This document shows, in pieces, positions 51,113 to 61,998 of a stretch of 64,000 bases of DNA. The translations under genes and the position numbers were made by a program. The stretch comes from Strongyloides papillosus (lineage: Eukaryota; Nematoda; Chromadorea; Rhabditida; Strongyloididae): NCBI GenBank assembly GCA_005656395.1, contig SRSI01000060.1:1178001-1242000 (forward strand). Direction: 5' to 3'. Position 1 is the first letter of the stretch; every line of letters begins with the position of its first letter. Under the pieces are notes generated by a model. It saw nothing but the letters and a program-made list of their open reading frames with translations. It was not told where the DNA came from and did not search any database.

Positions 51113-52042
51113 GTTATTTATTATTCTAGTTTATAATAAAATATTTGGAGAAATAATAGTAAAATAAGTTTGAAAATATTGAATATTTATAATAATATAT
51201 ACCTTTATAATAAGAATAAAAGTTTATCCACGCAGAATTTTTTTACACATGATTACTTCTACACTCTATTTTAATAAATTTTTTATTTTACAAATTTTCA
51301 TGCTCGTTAAATTAATTCTTATAATTTTATATATTATTATTAAAACATTTATTATTTTTAAAAAGAATAATATAATAATAAAAATTGTTTACATTAACTT
51401 TATAAGATCGAAGATTACTTAACTAATATGGCAAACTTTTACTTACTATCTTAAGTATGACAAAATATTTTTCTTTAATTATCTAGTTATTTCTTTTTAG
51501 TTATAAATAAACCAATATTTTAAAAATTTTTATAATAGTTGGTATTAGTATAATCATTTTTAAGAAACAAATATAAATGAGTTTTAATAATCTTTTAAAC
51601 AATTGTTTATTTATACAAATCAACAGTAAAGCATTCTGGAGGTTACTTTAATGTGTTAACTTTTCCTGTTCAAAATAATAATATTGAAAATGTCATTTTT
51701 AACTAATAAAAATGTTATATTAAAATTACTTAATTTATATACTTTAAAAATATTTTGAATAGATTTTTTTGATTTATCACCTCAAGTGATCTTGTTTAAA
51801 GTGAATATTAGTTATAGCATATCAGTTCATACTTAAGATCATTCTTTATTTAATCAATTACTACCCTTTTCACTTTTTTAAAGTTTATAATATTGTTATT
51901 ATTTTTCATTATCTGTCTGTGATTTGCAATAAATATTAAATCTTGATTAACTAAATTTCATATAAAATAATAATGTAACAATGTTTATTTTAAATATACT
52001 TACAAATTTATAAAATTATTTTCATCTAATTATAGACAGGAT
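51113..52042. other. AT-rich divergent intergenic region
   Basis: Between the starts of the minus-strand coiled-coil gene and the plus-strand claudin-like gene. No coding frame. An acceptor-like AATTATAG ends at 52035, seven bases before the claudin-like ATG. Confidence 0.5.
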
Positions 52043-52806
52043 ATGTGTAGAATTTTTGTTGGTGCTATTACATCAATTTTAACTATTTTTGGAGTTACTT
52101 TAATGATACTAGCTGTTATTACACCAGCTTGGCAAGTTGTCACATTAACAGACCTTCATGTAATTCATGAACATGGATTATGGTTAGATTGCTCATCAAC
52201 AAACCCAACATTTAGAGGTAAATTTTTTAATTATAAATAATATTTCCTATATAAAAAAAATATTTTAGACATATTTTCATCCGATCATAGATGTACAAAT
52301 AAATTTATAAATTTTGAATTTTCAAAAAAGGAAAATGATATGAAAATTGATAATGGAGATGCAAATTCACATAAATTACATAGTATGTCATTTAAGATAA
52401 ATTATAATAAATATATTTTTCAGGGTGGCATCAAGTTATGTTAATTTTTTTTGCTAGCTCAATAATTCTCGCAATCATGGGTCAAGCATTTTTATTTTGT
52501 GCTTTCTGTTTTCCAATATCAGGAGTTGTTGCAAATTTATTTTTACTACTATCATTCTCAACGGCATCAATGGCTATGATAATATTTCATATATATACTA
52601 ATAAAACTGAATTTAGATTTATTTCTGTAATGTTAAATGTATATGAACAAAAGACAGGATATTCAAGTATAATTGGACTATTAGCAGTTCTTATATTATT
52701 GATAGCATTTTTAGCATCTATTCTTTTATCAGTTCTCCTTTTTATTTACGATCGCAAAAGGCACAATATCAGTAAAACTTTTCCAAAATTTTCAACATCT
52801 GTATAA
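52043..52806 (+). CDS. claudin-like / PMP22-family four-transmembrane protein
   Basis: Membrane protein of the PMP22/EMP/claudin superfamily, which in nematodes acts at cell junctions or as channel-associated subunits. Exons 52043-52217, 52269-52382 and 52424-52806 (introns of 51 and 41 nt, both phase 1); 223 residues. TM1 is at residues 6-28. The first extracellular loop carries the family signature W...GLW-C...C: W30, GLWLDC (45-50) and a second Cys in RCTNKF. TM2 begins after RWHQVM, and TM3 and TM4 are strongly hydrophobic, followed by a short basic cytoplasmic tail (YDRKRHNIS). The middle exon encodes only an extracellular loop rich in K, D and N. It could be a claudin-like (clc) protein or a channel gamma-like subunit; the two are hard to separate from sequence alone. 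Confidence 0.82.
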
Positions 52807-54749
52807 TTTTTAATAAATAAATTTGGCTTATTCATATTATATTATTGGTATAATTATATATAAAAAATTTAATATTATACGTCAAATTGCCAATTTATAT
52901 AAAATTTTTAAATACATTTAGTTTTATAAATAAATTTTAAATAAAGTAAAATTCGTTATATCAAAATATGTAATTTAAGAGATTATAATAATCTCATAGC
53001 TTAATTTGAAAAAAAAATTTGAATCTGTTTAATTATCAAATATATTTATAGAAACGTTTCAAAAATTTTAAAGTGTAATAGTCGTAGAGTTTCACAAAAT
53101 TTTATAACCCCAATCTTTTTATAAAATTTATTAAAATTAGAAAAAGCAACAATCCACTGGAGAAATTTGTACTTGTAAAAAAATGCAAAAACATTTCTAC
53201 AAAATTGCCAACTTTCAAAAGATTGTTTTCTTTTAATATCAAAAAAAACTTTTTATTTACAATATTTCTAAAAACGCCCTTGTTCTTAAAACGTTTATTT
53301 TGAAAAAATTTCTAATTTTTCATCTTATCAATTGCACTTCTTTTATATTTAGATTATTTGATTAAAAATATGATATATAGATTAAGCAACATTTTAATAT
53401 CTTTTAAAGTGTCTTTAAATAATGATTATATCCTTTTATTGCTTTGATATTTGATATTATTTCATATATTTTTTCTTTATTATGAACTTTATAATAACTG
53501 GGAACTAATTTTTATTTTTTATCTACCACGAAAATGTTATTTGTGCAAGATGGTAATGACGCAACACTGATAATTTGTTTATTTTATTTCAATTTTTCAC
53601 TTTTATTTCTTTATACTTCTCATAATATATTCATTAACCTTATGTTTTTTTGTAGAAATCTAAAAGTATTATTAATTTGTTATCAGCCTAGCATTTTATT
53701 TTTACCGTATATATATTTTATAATTGTTTACTATATACGTACATCTATATACATACATGATATAACAATATAATAAAATTTATTGTTTCACAATAATGTT
53801 AACCAAAAACTAATCTTTAAATTGTATTATTTTTTTAAAAAAGGTCAGAAGGTTTCTGCTTATAATTAGTACGTTCCTTTGTTATAATTAAATAACTATA
53901 TTTATCACCTTAAGTAAAATCTCCTTTAGGATATGGCTTTATTTTATGAAAATATTATACAAATTTCCTTTACACTATGTTAAATTACAATATTCGCACA
54001 ACATTTGATAAAATTATAAATATGTTGACCATGTATTATTATAAATGAATGCCATAAAACTTTTTTTACTAATTTTGTCATTTCAAATCAAAATGTTGAC
54101 ATTTATTATATAAATGTATTACCATGATATATGGTTGGAATTTTTCACCTTTTAAATATATTCTTTCTAATTATTAAAATTAACTTTATATAAATGATAA
54201 TTTGATGGCAATATTTTATTTTATAAAGTATAATAATAACTATTTTATTTGCTGGATTAAAACTTCCATCTACTTCATATTTATTTCTGAAACTTACAAG
54301 TCCAATAAATTGAAAGCAAAAAAGTCTTTTTATTATTATATATGGTTTGAAAGAAAAATTAATACATAATTTATATAAAAATTAATAAGTTGTAGTTAGG
54401 GATCTGCATTATCCTAAATTTATGTGCCAATATCTTAAAATTATGTACCACTTATAAGTAGAGGATTAAAATTATATTTCAATAGTTGTATAGAAAATAT
54501 TATTTTTTATTTAACTGAAAAATAATTATCTATTTTTACAAATAAACTTCTAAAATTTTCACTTTTTTGTACAATTTATTAAATATTAACAAAACTAATC
54601 ATACATTATATTGCACTTGTTGTAAAATTAATAAAAATATATCTTATATAGCAATGTATATTATAAAGATAGATTAATTTATTAGTTGAATAAAATATAT
54701 GATTAAATTTTTAATTAAATACTGAATTCTCACATTTTTTTATACAGGT
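52807..54749. other. AT-rich spacer upstream of the GPCR gene
   Basis: No coding region supported; a 79-codon frame at 53534-53773 is built from F/I/L/Y codons. The sequence TTTTTTTATACAG ends at 54747, two bases before the GPCR ATG, and looks like a cis- or trans-splice acceptor. Confidence 0.5.
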
Positions 54750-57488
54750 ATGGAGGTTTTTGAAATTAGTGAAAATACTACATTAAATATTTTTGATAAT
54801 GGAATGAATATATATGATGAGGAATATTTATTAATTTGGGTCCAAGTTTCCGAAATAAGTTGGTATGTTCTTGTTTTTTTGAGCACTTTTTCAATAATTA
54901 TACTACTATATGCAATAAAAGTATTATGTAACCATAAAAAATCACCGTATTATCCTTTTTTGATAACGATGATTATTTCACATATTATTATGCTTCTAAC
55001 ATTAACACTGAAGCTTACAAATGTGTCTTTTAAATATTTTCAAGGATATTTTGAATGTAAACTTGCATTGTATGTAAGTAATGTTACTTCATGTTTCTGC
55101 CATTGGACATGGGTAATGATGTATGGTCAAAGACTAGCAATTATAATTAATCCTTATTCTGGCACTAAATCAGGACATTTCTTAAAAATACTACTTCATA
55201 CAAATCGTATACTGTTAATTACGGCAATTTTCTCTCTTGTTACTCAGGTTTGTTTTTAAAAAATAAAAAAATATTCATAATTTGTTTCTAAAGACATTTT
55301 CTCCAATATTAATAACAGATATACCAATACTAGACGCTAATGGAAAAAGAACGGGTGGTTATTGTGATGCTGATAATGAATTAGTCAGGTACAATATACA
55401 GGGTGTCTCATAATTAACTCCCCACCTGCGAGAGCTTATAACTTTTTTCTACGAAGAGATAAAAACGTGAAATTTTGCAAGTTAGTAGAACTAAGAGACA
55501 ATATTTTTTATTTTTTTTATTTTTAAAAAATTATGGTCCCATCCGGACTTATGGCCATTTTAAAAAAATGTGTTTTTTTCGCCTTTATGAGTACGTAACT
55601 TTTTTATATGAAGAGATATTTAGATGATTTTTTTACAGATCGTAAGCTCAACTTCTTTTGTACAAGAATCCTCAATATCATAAATATTGAACTTTATTAA
55701 CATTGTTTAATTTTTAGTTAAATCAAAAAAACCACGATTTTTGTCAAAATTTCGTAGTTTTTTCAAAATTAAAGCTCATTGAGAAGATTCTCGCAAAAGT
55801 CTTATCATTATTCTGATGGAATTAACGAAGTTCTATCGAATGAGTATAGTGCCATTAAAATCAAATGCTATTGACGAAAGTTATGACTTACCAAAGATCA
55901 CAAATTTCGTACTTTTGGTAAAAAATTAAGTTATAAACACTATTTTTTTTAACATATTTAATACCTAATAGTATTATTTTCATCAATAAAGTATGCTAAT
56001 TTAAGGTATATTGCTCATATGTCCATATTCGGCCAAAAAAATCCCAATAATTTTTATCACTTAAATTTTTTTAAAAATTATTTTTCTTAACATTTATTGC
56101 AATTTATCTGCATTTTATACTATTTTACATCATAATTGCCCTATAAGAGCATTTTTATGCATCTTTAAAAAATTTCGTATTTTCGACCTTGTTCTCATTG
56201 GATTTATGTTCGAAATATGAACAATTAGCAATAAAAAATAGAATAATATTTCAACTACTTTCAATAAAAAATCATTATCGATGTTGAAAAATTGAAAGAA
56301 ATAGCATACTTTTTTTCAAATATTAAAGAAAATGAAAAATTAGACTATTTTTGAATTGTCATAACTTTCTTGAAACTTATCACTAGAAAACAAGATTAAT
56401 ATCGTTAGATAGAGCATCGTTTACTCTATTAGAATAATGATAAAGCTGTTGCGAGAATTTTCTCAATGAGCTTTAATTTTGAAAAAACTATGAAATTTTG
56501 ACAAAAATCGTGGTTTTTTTGATTTAACTAAAAATTAAACAATGTTAATAAAGTTCAATATTTATGATATTGAGGATTCTTGTACAAAAGAAGTTGAGCT
56601 TTCGATCTGTAAAAAAATCATTTAAATATCTCTTCATATAAAAAAGTTACGTACTCATAAAGGCGAAAAAAACACATTTTTTTAAAATGGCCATAAGTCC
56701 GGATGGGACCATAATTTTTTAAAAATAAAAAAAATAAAAAATATTGTCTCTTAGTTCTACTAACTTGCAAAATTTCACGTTTTTATCTCTTCGTAGAAAA
56801 AAGTTATAAGCTCTCGCAGGTGGGGAGTTAATTATGAGACACCCTGTATATTTAATTTAAAGAAATAACATCATAATAAATTTATATTACTTTTAGCAAA
56901 ACACAATTAAAGTGGATTGTCTTTTTTGAGTTAATGACAACATTTTTTCTCCCTTCTTCAATAACAATCATGTCTGATGTTGGTTTGCTAATCCGTCTAC
57001 AGGATCTTTCCGGATTTAATGTTACATCAAGTGCAAGATTAGGTAATAAATATAGTAAAAAAAATACTGAATCGGAAATTGAGTTAAGATGTCCAACACC
57101 AATACTGAACCAAAACAGAAATCATTCAGATGACATAGAGACAAATTGTTTTGAGACTATAAAAATTTTGTCTGAAAGTAGTTTAAAAAAATGTAAAAAA
57201 AGGCGTAATAAAGCTATAAAAAGATGTCTTATTATGGCAAGTATTCAAATATTATTTAACATTCCCCATTATTTGTTTAATACACTTGATACATTTGAAA
57301 TATTTGGAAATTTAACAAATCATTCTATTTTTTATGTTTACGCAGATGCTGTATCATATGTAATATATTTACTTCAATTTCCGATGATGCTTGTTTATGT
57401 ATATTTGTTGTGTCCAAATGACAAAGAACAACTAAGACTAATGATGGTTCGCAAAGCCAAAACAATGGAAAGCTATTTTAAGAAATAA
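54750..57488 (+). CDS. orphan rhodopsin-like GPCR (nematode type)
   Basis: Seven-transmembrane receptor, ligand unknown. Exons 54750-55247, 55294-55388 and 56897-57488; 394 residues. An N-terminal extracellular segment with an NTT sequon precedes TM1 (WYVLVFLSTFSIIILLYAIKVL, about 38-59) and TM2 (about 71-90). TM3 carries the conserved Cys (FECKLALYV), ending in MYGQRLAI, where DRY is replaced by GQR. TM4, an extracellular loop 2 with Cys (GGYCDAD), and TM5 follow. The third intracellular loop is long and Lys/Arg-rich. TM6 (SIQILFNIPHYLFNTLD) and TM7 (YADAVSYVIYLLQFPMM) follow, the latter without NPxxY. The pattern fits a peptide or orphan receptor of nematodes more than a chemosensory sr family, but this is uncertain. 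Intron 2 (55389-56896) contains a 1.45-kb fold-back element; without it the intron would be about 58 nt. Confidence 0.85.
55399..56846. mobile_element. non-coding fold-back (long inverted repeat) transposon in a GPCR intron
   Basis: The element is bounded by TA and starts with CAGGGTGTCTCATAATTAAC; the right end is its exact reverse complement (GTTAATTATGAGACACCCTG, followed by TA). The arms, about 55399-55838 and 56407-56846, are inverted copies of about 440 nt with only scattered mismatches. The 570-nt middle shows weaker inverted similarity (for example GAAAGTTATGAC near 55895 and its complement near 56370), so the whole unit is one long palindrome that decays toward its centre. It has no transposase frame. 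The TA target and CAGGGTG-type tips resemble Tc1/mariner-derived non-autonomous elements. Confidence 0.93.
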
Positions 57489-57778
57489 TTTTTTAATAAT
57501 GTTTTGAAAACATCTTTACGTTTTAAGATCTTGTTATATCATCAATAAATGTCCTCCATTAAAATATTCATTAATGTTACTCTAAAATTCACCAATTTCT
57601 TTAGCCACATTAATTACAACATTCATTAAATTTAAAATAAGAATATTTTATTTATAATTACAAATTTTCTATTTCTCGCTTGTCCAATAGTAACAGTGAT
57701 ATACTTAAAAATGTAGATATTGTAAAAAAATGAAGTTTTTTTATGATAATTTTGTGTTTATAATGGTATTGTAAATAT

Positions 57779-58823
57779 TTAATAACCTGGTGGTGTTCTA
57801 GGAATTGGACAGTGGTCACAAGTACCTTCTTCACCTGTAGGTCCACGTGGTCCTGGAAGACCTTCTTGTCCCTGTGGTCCAGCTGGTCCTGGTGCTCCAT
57901 CATCACCAGGCTCTCCTTGTGGTCCTTCTTTGCTAGTTCCATCTTCACCTGGTTCACCAGCTGGTCCAGGATTTCCAATTGGTCCTGGTGCTCCTGTTGG
58001 TCCCGGTGGTCCATTAACTTTAACAATTCTTCCTGGTGTCCCTTTTGGTCCTGGTGGTCCAATTGGACCTATAGGTCCTGGAATTCCTGGAGGCCCTTGT
58101 AAGCCTTTCTCTCCATCACGACCATTTTCTCCATCTTTACCATTATCTCCTTTAGGTCCTTTTGGTCCTTTGTTTCCTTGTTGACCAACTGGTCCTGGTG
58201 GTCCAGTTGGACAAATGACACATGGAGAAGTAGCAAGAGCAGATGGAAGAACTTGTCCATCTCTTCCATGTTCACCATCTTTACCAGGAGAACCATCAGA
58301 TCCAACTGGACCATCATCACCAACAGGTCCTGGTGGGCCGGGAGGTCCTTGTTGACATGAACAACATGTTTGTGTTTCACGAACAATATTTTGAGTTGAT
58401 CCTGTCATACCACCGCCGCCACCTCCGGCTCCACTACCACCACTTGAACCTGGTCCAAGTCCAGCGTTATAATTTCCACCTTCAGGACGAAGTGGTCCCT
58501 CAACATTTGTCTCTCCATAAAACCATGGTCCACGTGCCGATCTTTTTTGGCGAACAACACCATTGAGCATGTTCATTTCTTGCCACATATCGCGGGATCT
58601 TGTCTTAAATAAAATAATAATTTTAAAAAATAAAGTAAATAAATATTACCTTGCAAAAGTCACTTTCAACATTGAGGTGACTTTGGAAATTTTGAACATA
58701 ACTATATAGCATTGGTAATGTAACAATTGTTACAATAACTGCGGCAGTAGAAACAACGATAGCAAAAAATGCCACACGTTTAGCTTCTCTTTGCTCCGTA
58801 GATTCTTTATATTGTTCCATCAT
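57779..58823 (-). CDS. cuticle collagen
   Basis: Extracellular structural protein of the nematode cuticle. Exons (minus) 58823-58650 and 58603-57779 (46-nt intron, phase 0); 332 residues. The N-terminus has a cytoplasmic head and one hydrophobic signal-anchor segment ([21 protein letters not shown], about 17-37). A conserved furin-type site RQKR lies at about residue 75 (BLI-4-like processing). A Gly-rich linker follows, then CCSCQQG and three Gly-X-Y blocks separated by cysteine-containing breaks (CVICPTG) and a short non-helical interruption (GRIVKVNG). The C-terminus is [14 protein letters not shown], with paired cysteines for cross-linking; this ending resembles that of the SQT-1/ROL-6-type group. 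Overall organisation and length are typical. Codon use favours GGT/GGA and CCT/CCA and is GC-richer than elsewhere in the window. Confidence 0.95.
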
Positions 58824-59307
58824 AAAATAACTTCAAAATACTTTAAACAAAGTGAAGTTAATTGTATAGAAGTTTAATGATAAAATCTGATTTTATTATT
58901 ATTTATATACAAAAAAAAACATTAGAATTAAAGACACACCCTATGTGGTTCCTGAATAGGCATAACAAGCAATTAATGCCTTCGGCACCTAATAAAAAAA
59001 TGTTGATGATTTCTCTGATTAAAAAAAAAACGGGGTCACATTCAGTGTATTTGATAAATCTTGTCAATTTATCATAGTATAGATAATTTTTTATCAGAAA
59101 AAATTGTTTTTGTATGTCCTGTGTAGCAATAGTTGTTGTAAAAAGATATGTGATCTAATAACCTATATTAAATTTTGAAAATTTTATATAGCATTTTAAA
59201 ATATTACATGATTTTTTGGGTAAAATATTGTGACGTACAGTAAAATCTATACATTCTAATTTTTCATAAAAAATAATAATTTTAAGGTTAGAATTTTTTG
59301 TTACTTA
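58824..59307. other. spacer between collagen and DEG/ENaC genes
   Basis: Upstream of the collagen start and downstream of the DEG/ENaC stop (both minus). A GC-richer patch at about 58930-58990 (minus-strand GGTGCCGAAGGCATTAATTG and onward to ACCACATAGGGTGTGTC) lies some 110-170 bases upstream of the collagen ATG, where a moult-cycle promoter element could lie; no known motif is assigned. Confidence 0.4.
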
Positions 59308-61558
59308 TTAAATTATAAAACTATCACGATGTCTGTTTGGTATTTGTGTAGAAAGTCTGCGATTATTCTTGTTAAATACAATATTTATAGGAACATCAGA
59401 TTTTTCTTGATTTGAATTTGTTGATAAATCGTTTAATAAATAAGCTGAGTTTCTTCTCACTTGAAAGCTTCCTCGACGTTGATTGAAATCATTAGTTAAA
59501 TTTTGTCTTTGAAAAGCATCAAATATTGATAGACGTCTTGGTTGGGATGAAACTGGTTGATGTGTGATAACTGGAATATTTGATGAATGTGGATATAATC
59601 TGTTTCCTTCCACTTGAATTGAATGCCTCTCAACAAACGATGGTCTTCGAGATGGGATAATAAAATTTTGAGATGGTCTTCTTGCTATGTTATTAAAAAC
59701 ATTTAAATGATGTTGTGATGGATGAACATTGATATTTGCTACATTAATACTTTTTCTTCTTATTGCATCTTCAATTGTCTTTCTTGGGATAGTAGCAACA
59801 CTAGTAGGTAGCATACTATTCCTTCTTTCAATTGGATCTTTATTGATATTAAAGATAGAAAATTTTCTATCACTATTTTTAATTTTTCCCTCTTTTTCTA
59901 ACTCTTGAATAGTGTCATTTTGTGACAGTACAATCATTTCATTATTATTTTCTTCTGCATACTCCTCAAGCATTGCTTCAGTAAATTGTGTTTGTCTATC
60001 CTTGTTGACATTTCCCCAAACAGACTTAAATAAATAAATGAATATTTCCAATAATGTAACGGTACTCATCCCTAGAAATAATCCCATACTTCCTGCTATA
60101 TTTGATAACAAATCGGCTGTTTGCATTTGTTTTTGTTGTTCATGTAATTCATATGTAATTTCTCTAAAATATATAACCATTCCTACGTAATTATTATTAA
60201 AATATTCCTTCGTAACATTATATATATTATTTAAATGTTTTGATGTATAGTGTAATTGTGAATAACTTGTATGTACTGGATATTCAATTCTAAAACATTC
60301 TACATTGCATTCACAATTTAAATAATTATGATTTCCTGTAATTTTCTTCATACAATTATATAACTCTAATGGGCTACATATACTTTCATTAATTAAAATC
60401 CCTAATCTTGATAATGAGACACAATTACATTGTTCCTTCATTTTTTTTATCATGCAATTTCTTTGACACATTCCAGTAGAATATGTTTGATTTATTAAAT
60501 TATCACCATGTATTGATGGATCCCAATTTTTTTGACAATTTCCCCAATCTTCTTTTGGAAGCAAAGTAATCTTAAAATTAAAAATATTATTTTTTTTTAT
60601 TATAAATAAAATTCTTACATTTTTTACGTCTAATCCAACATACAACTTATTTCCAACTGGAATACCAATTCCATTACTTCGTATCATGGAATTTTTATCA
60701 ACCTCGTGTATTAGCATTTTTATTCCTATATCAGCAAAGTCAGGTGGTAACTCTTGTGGTCTATCATCATACCTTATATCAATGACAAATTCCCATCCAA
60801 AATGACTACCACTAAATCTTTGTTTAAGTTGTTGATCTTTATTACTAAATCTTAAACATCTCCCATAGTCAGTCATGACATATTCTGCCTTTGCACAACA
60901 ATCTTTTAAAATTTCTCCACCCCATGAACAAGCTTTAATCATATTCTCACAATCATGACCAGTATTATAAAAAAATTCATATAAACTAAAATTTTTTTTG
61001 TTATTTAGATAGTATGTATTTAAATATTCTTGAAATTGTTTGTGTTGTTTTGTTAAAATAATTTCTGATGCTGATGCATCATCATTATATGTTTTTAAAA
61101 CATAATCTAATATTTCTTCAGACATATTCCAATACTGACTTTTTTTTAATGATACAGGATTAATATTACATATTGTTACTTCAGGAAAAATAATACCTTT
61201 TTCAGGGACAATAATATTTACCTGTGTCAATGTTGGTTTTTGATGATATGTCCATAATAATATTCCTGACTAAAAAATTAGCAAAAAGATATTAATTGGA
61301 GTGTTAATCAAAACGTACGTGTATCATGAATAATGATAAGCATGACATTACAACACAACACCAAAATATCCTACTAGGCCATGTTTTTGAATTATAAATT
61401 CTTACTAAGCCATGATAAGTTGTTAAACCACTAAATTCTCTTGTTTCATAATCAAATATGTGTAAGTAGACTCTTTCATTGTCCATTATCTGATTAATTA
61501 ACTCTTGTTTATCATCTTCATTTTGTTGTCCAGACACCCTTTCTGACGTTTCTTCCAT
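59308..61558 (-). CDS. DEG/ENaC (ASIC-like) sodium channel subunit
   Basis: Amiloride-type, two-transmembrane channel subunit that works as a trimer. Exons (minus) 61558-61319, 61269-60619 and 60570-59308, all phase 0; 717 residues. The second intron (48 nt, 60618-60571) is open in frame, and its removal restores VGLDVKNITLLPKEDWGNC. Residues about 45-55 contain the N-terminal gating motif HG (TTYHGLVRI), followed by TM1 (about 62-86). The extracellular start has FPEVTICNINP, and Cys-rich loops include NCMIKKMKEQCNCVSL and YLNCECNVECFRI. Pre-TM2 and TM2 read AGSMGLFLGMSTVTLLEIFIYLF, with the G-x-S selectivity motif. The cytoplasmic tail is unusually long (about 240 residues) and rich in RRxS-like sites (RRKS, RRPS, RRLS, RRGS), potential kinase targets. 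A mechanosensory, acid- or peptide-gated role cannot be decided. Confidence 0.93.
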
Positions 61559-61998
61559 TAGATTATGCTTGTGAAATTATTAAATTTAAAAATAAGATCA
61601 GTAGGTGATCAATAAGAATAAATTTGATTATAATATTTTTCACCTACCCAAATATGCTATCAAAAAATGATTAGAATATAGATAATTCATTACAAGAATA
61701 TATAACGATAAAATTTTAATACCATACTTCATTGCAAAAGATAGTACTTTATTTTTATATTAAATTATCTTACTAACTATAAATTTTAAAACATTTTGTT
61801 CGAGTTTAATTTACATATATAAATGAAAATAAAAATAAATTCATAATTTTATTAATATATTGTGAAATTATAAATGTCTATTTCATCATAAGATAGTTTA
61901 TCAAAATGCATTTTTTCTTATCAATATGCAAAAATGATATGACATTGTAGGTGAGTAAAAAAAAATTTGCGTTAAAAATTAAAAAAAAAATTAGTTAA
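61559..61998. other. intergenic spacer
   Basis: AT-rich DNA upstream of the DEG/ENaC start and downstream of the AT-hook gene stop (both minus). Nothing identifiable. Confidence 0.5.

Noticed and set aside
53534..53773. 79-codon hydrophobic frame resembling a membrane protein
   Set aside because: Hydrophobicity follows from T-rich DNA; no adjoining exon.
57658..58566. Several open frames on both strands over the collagen gene
   Set aside because: They are by-products of the Gly-Pro-rich codon repeats; only the Gly-X-Y frame on the minus strand makes a sensible protein.
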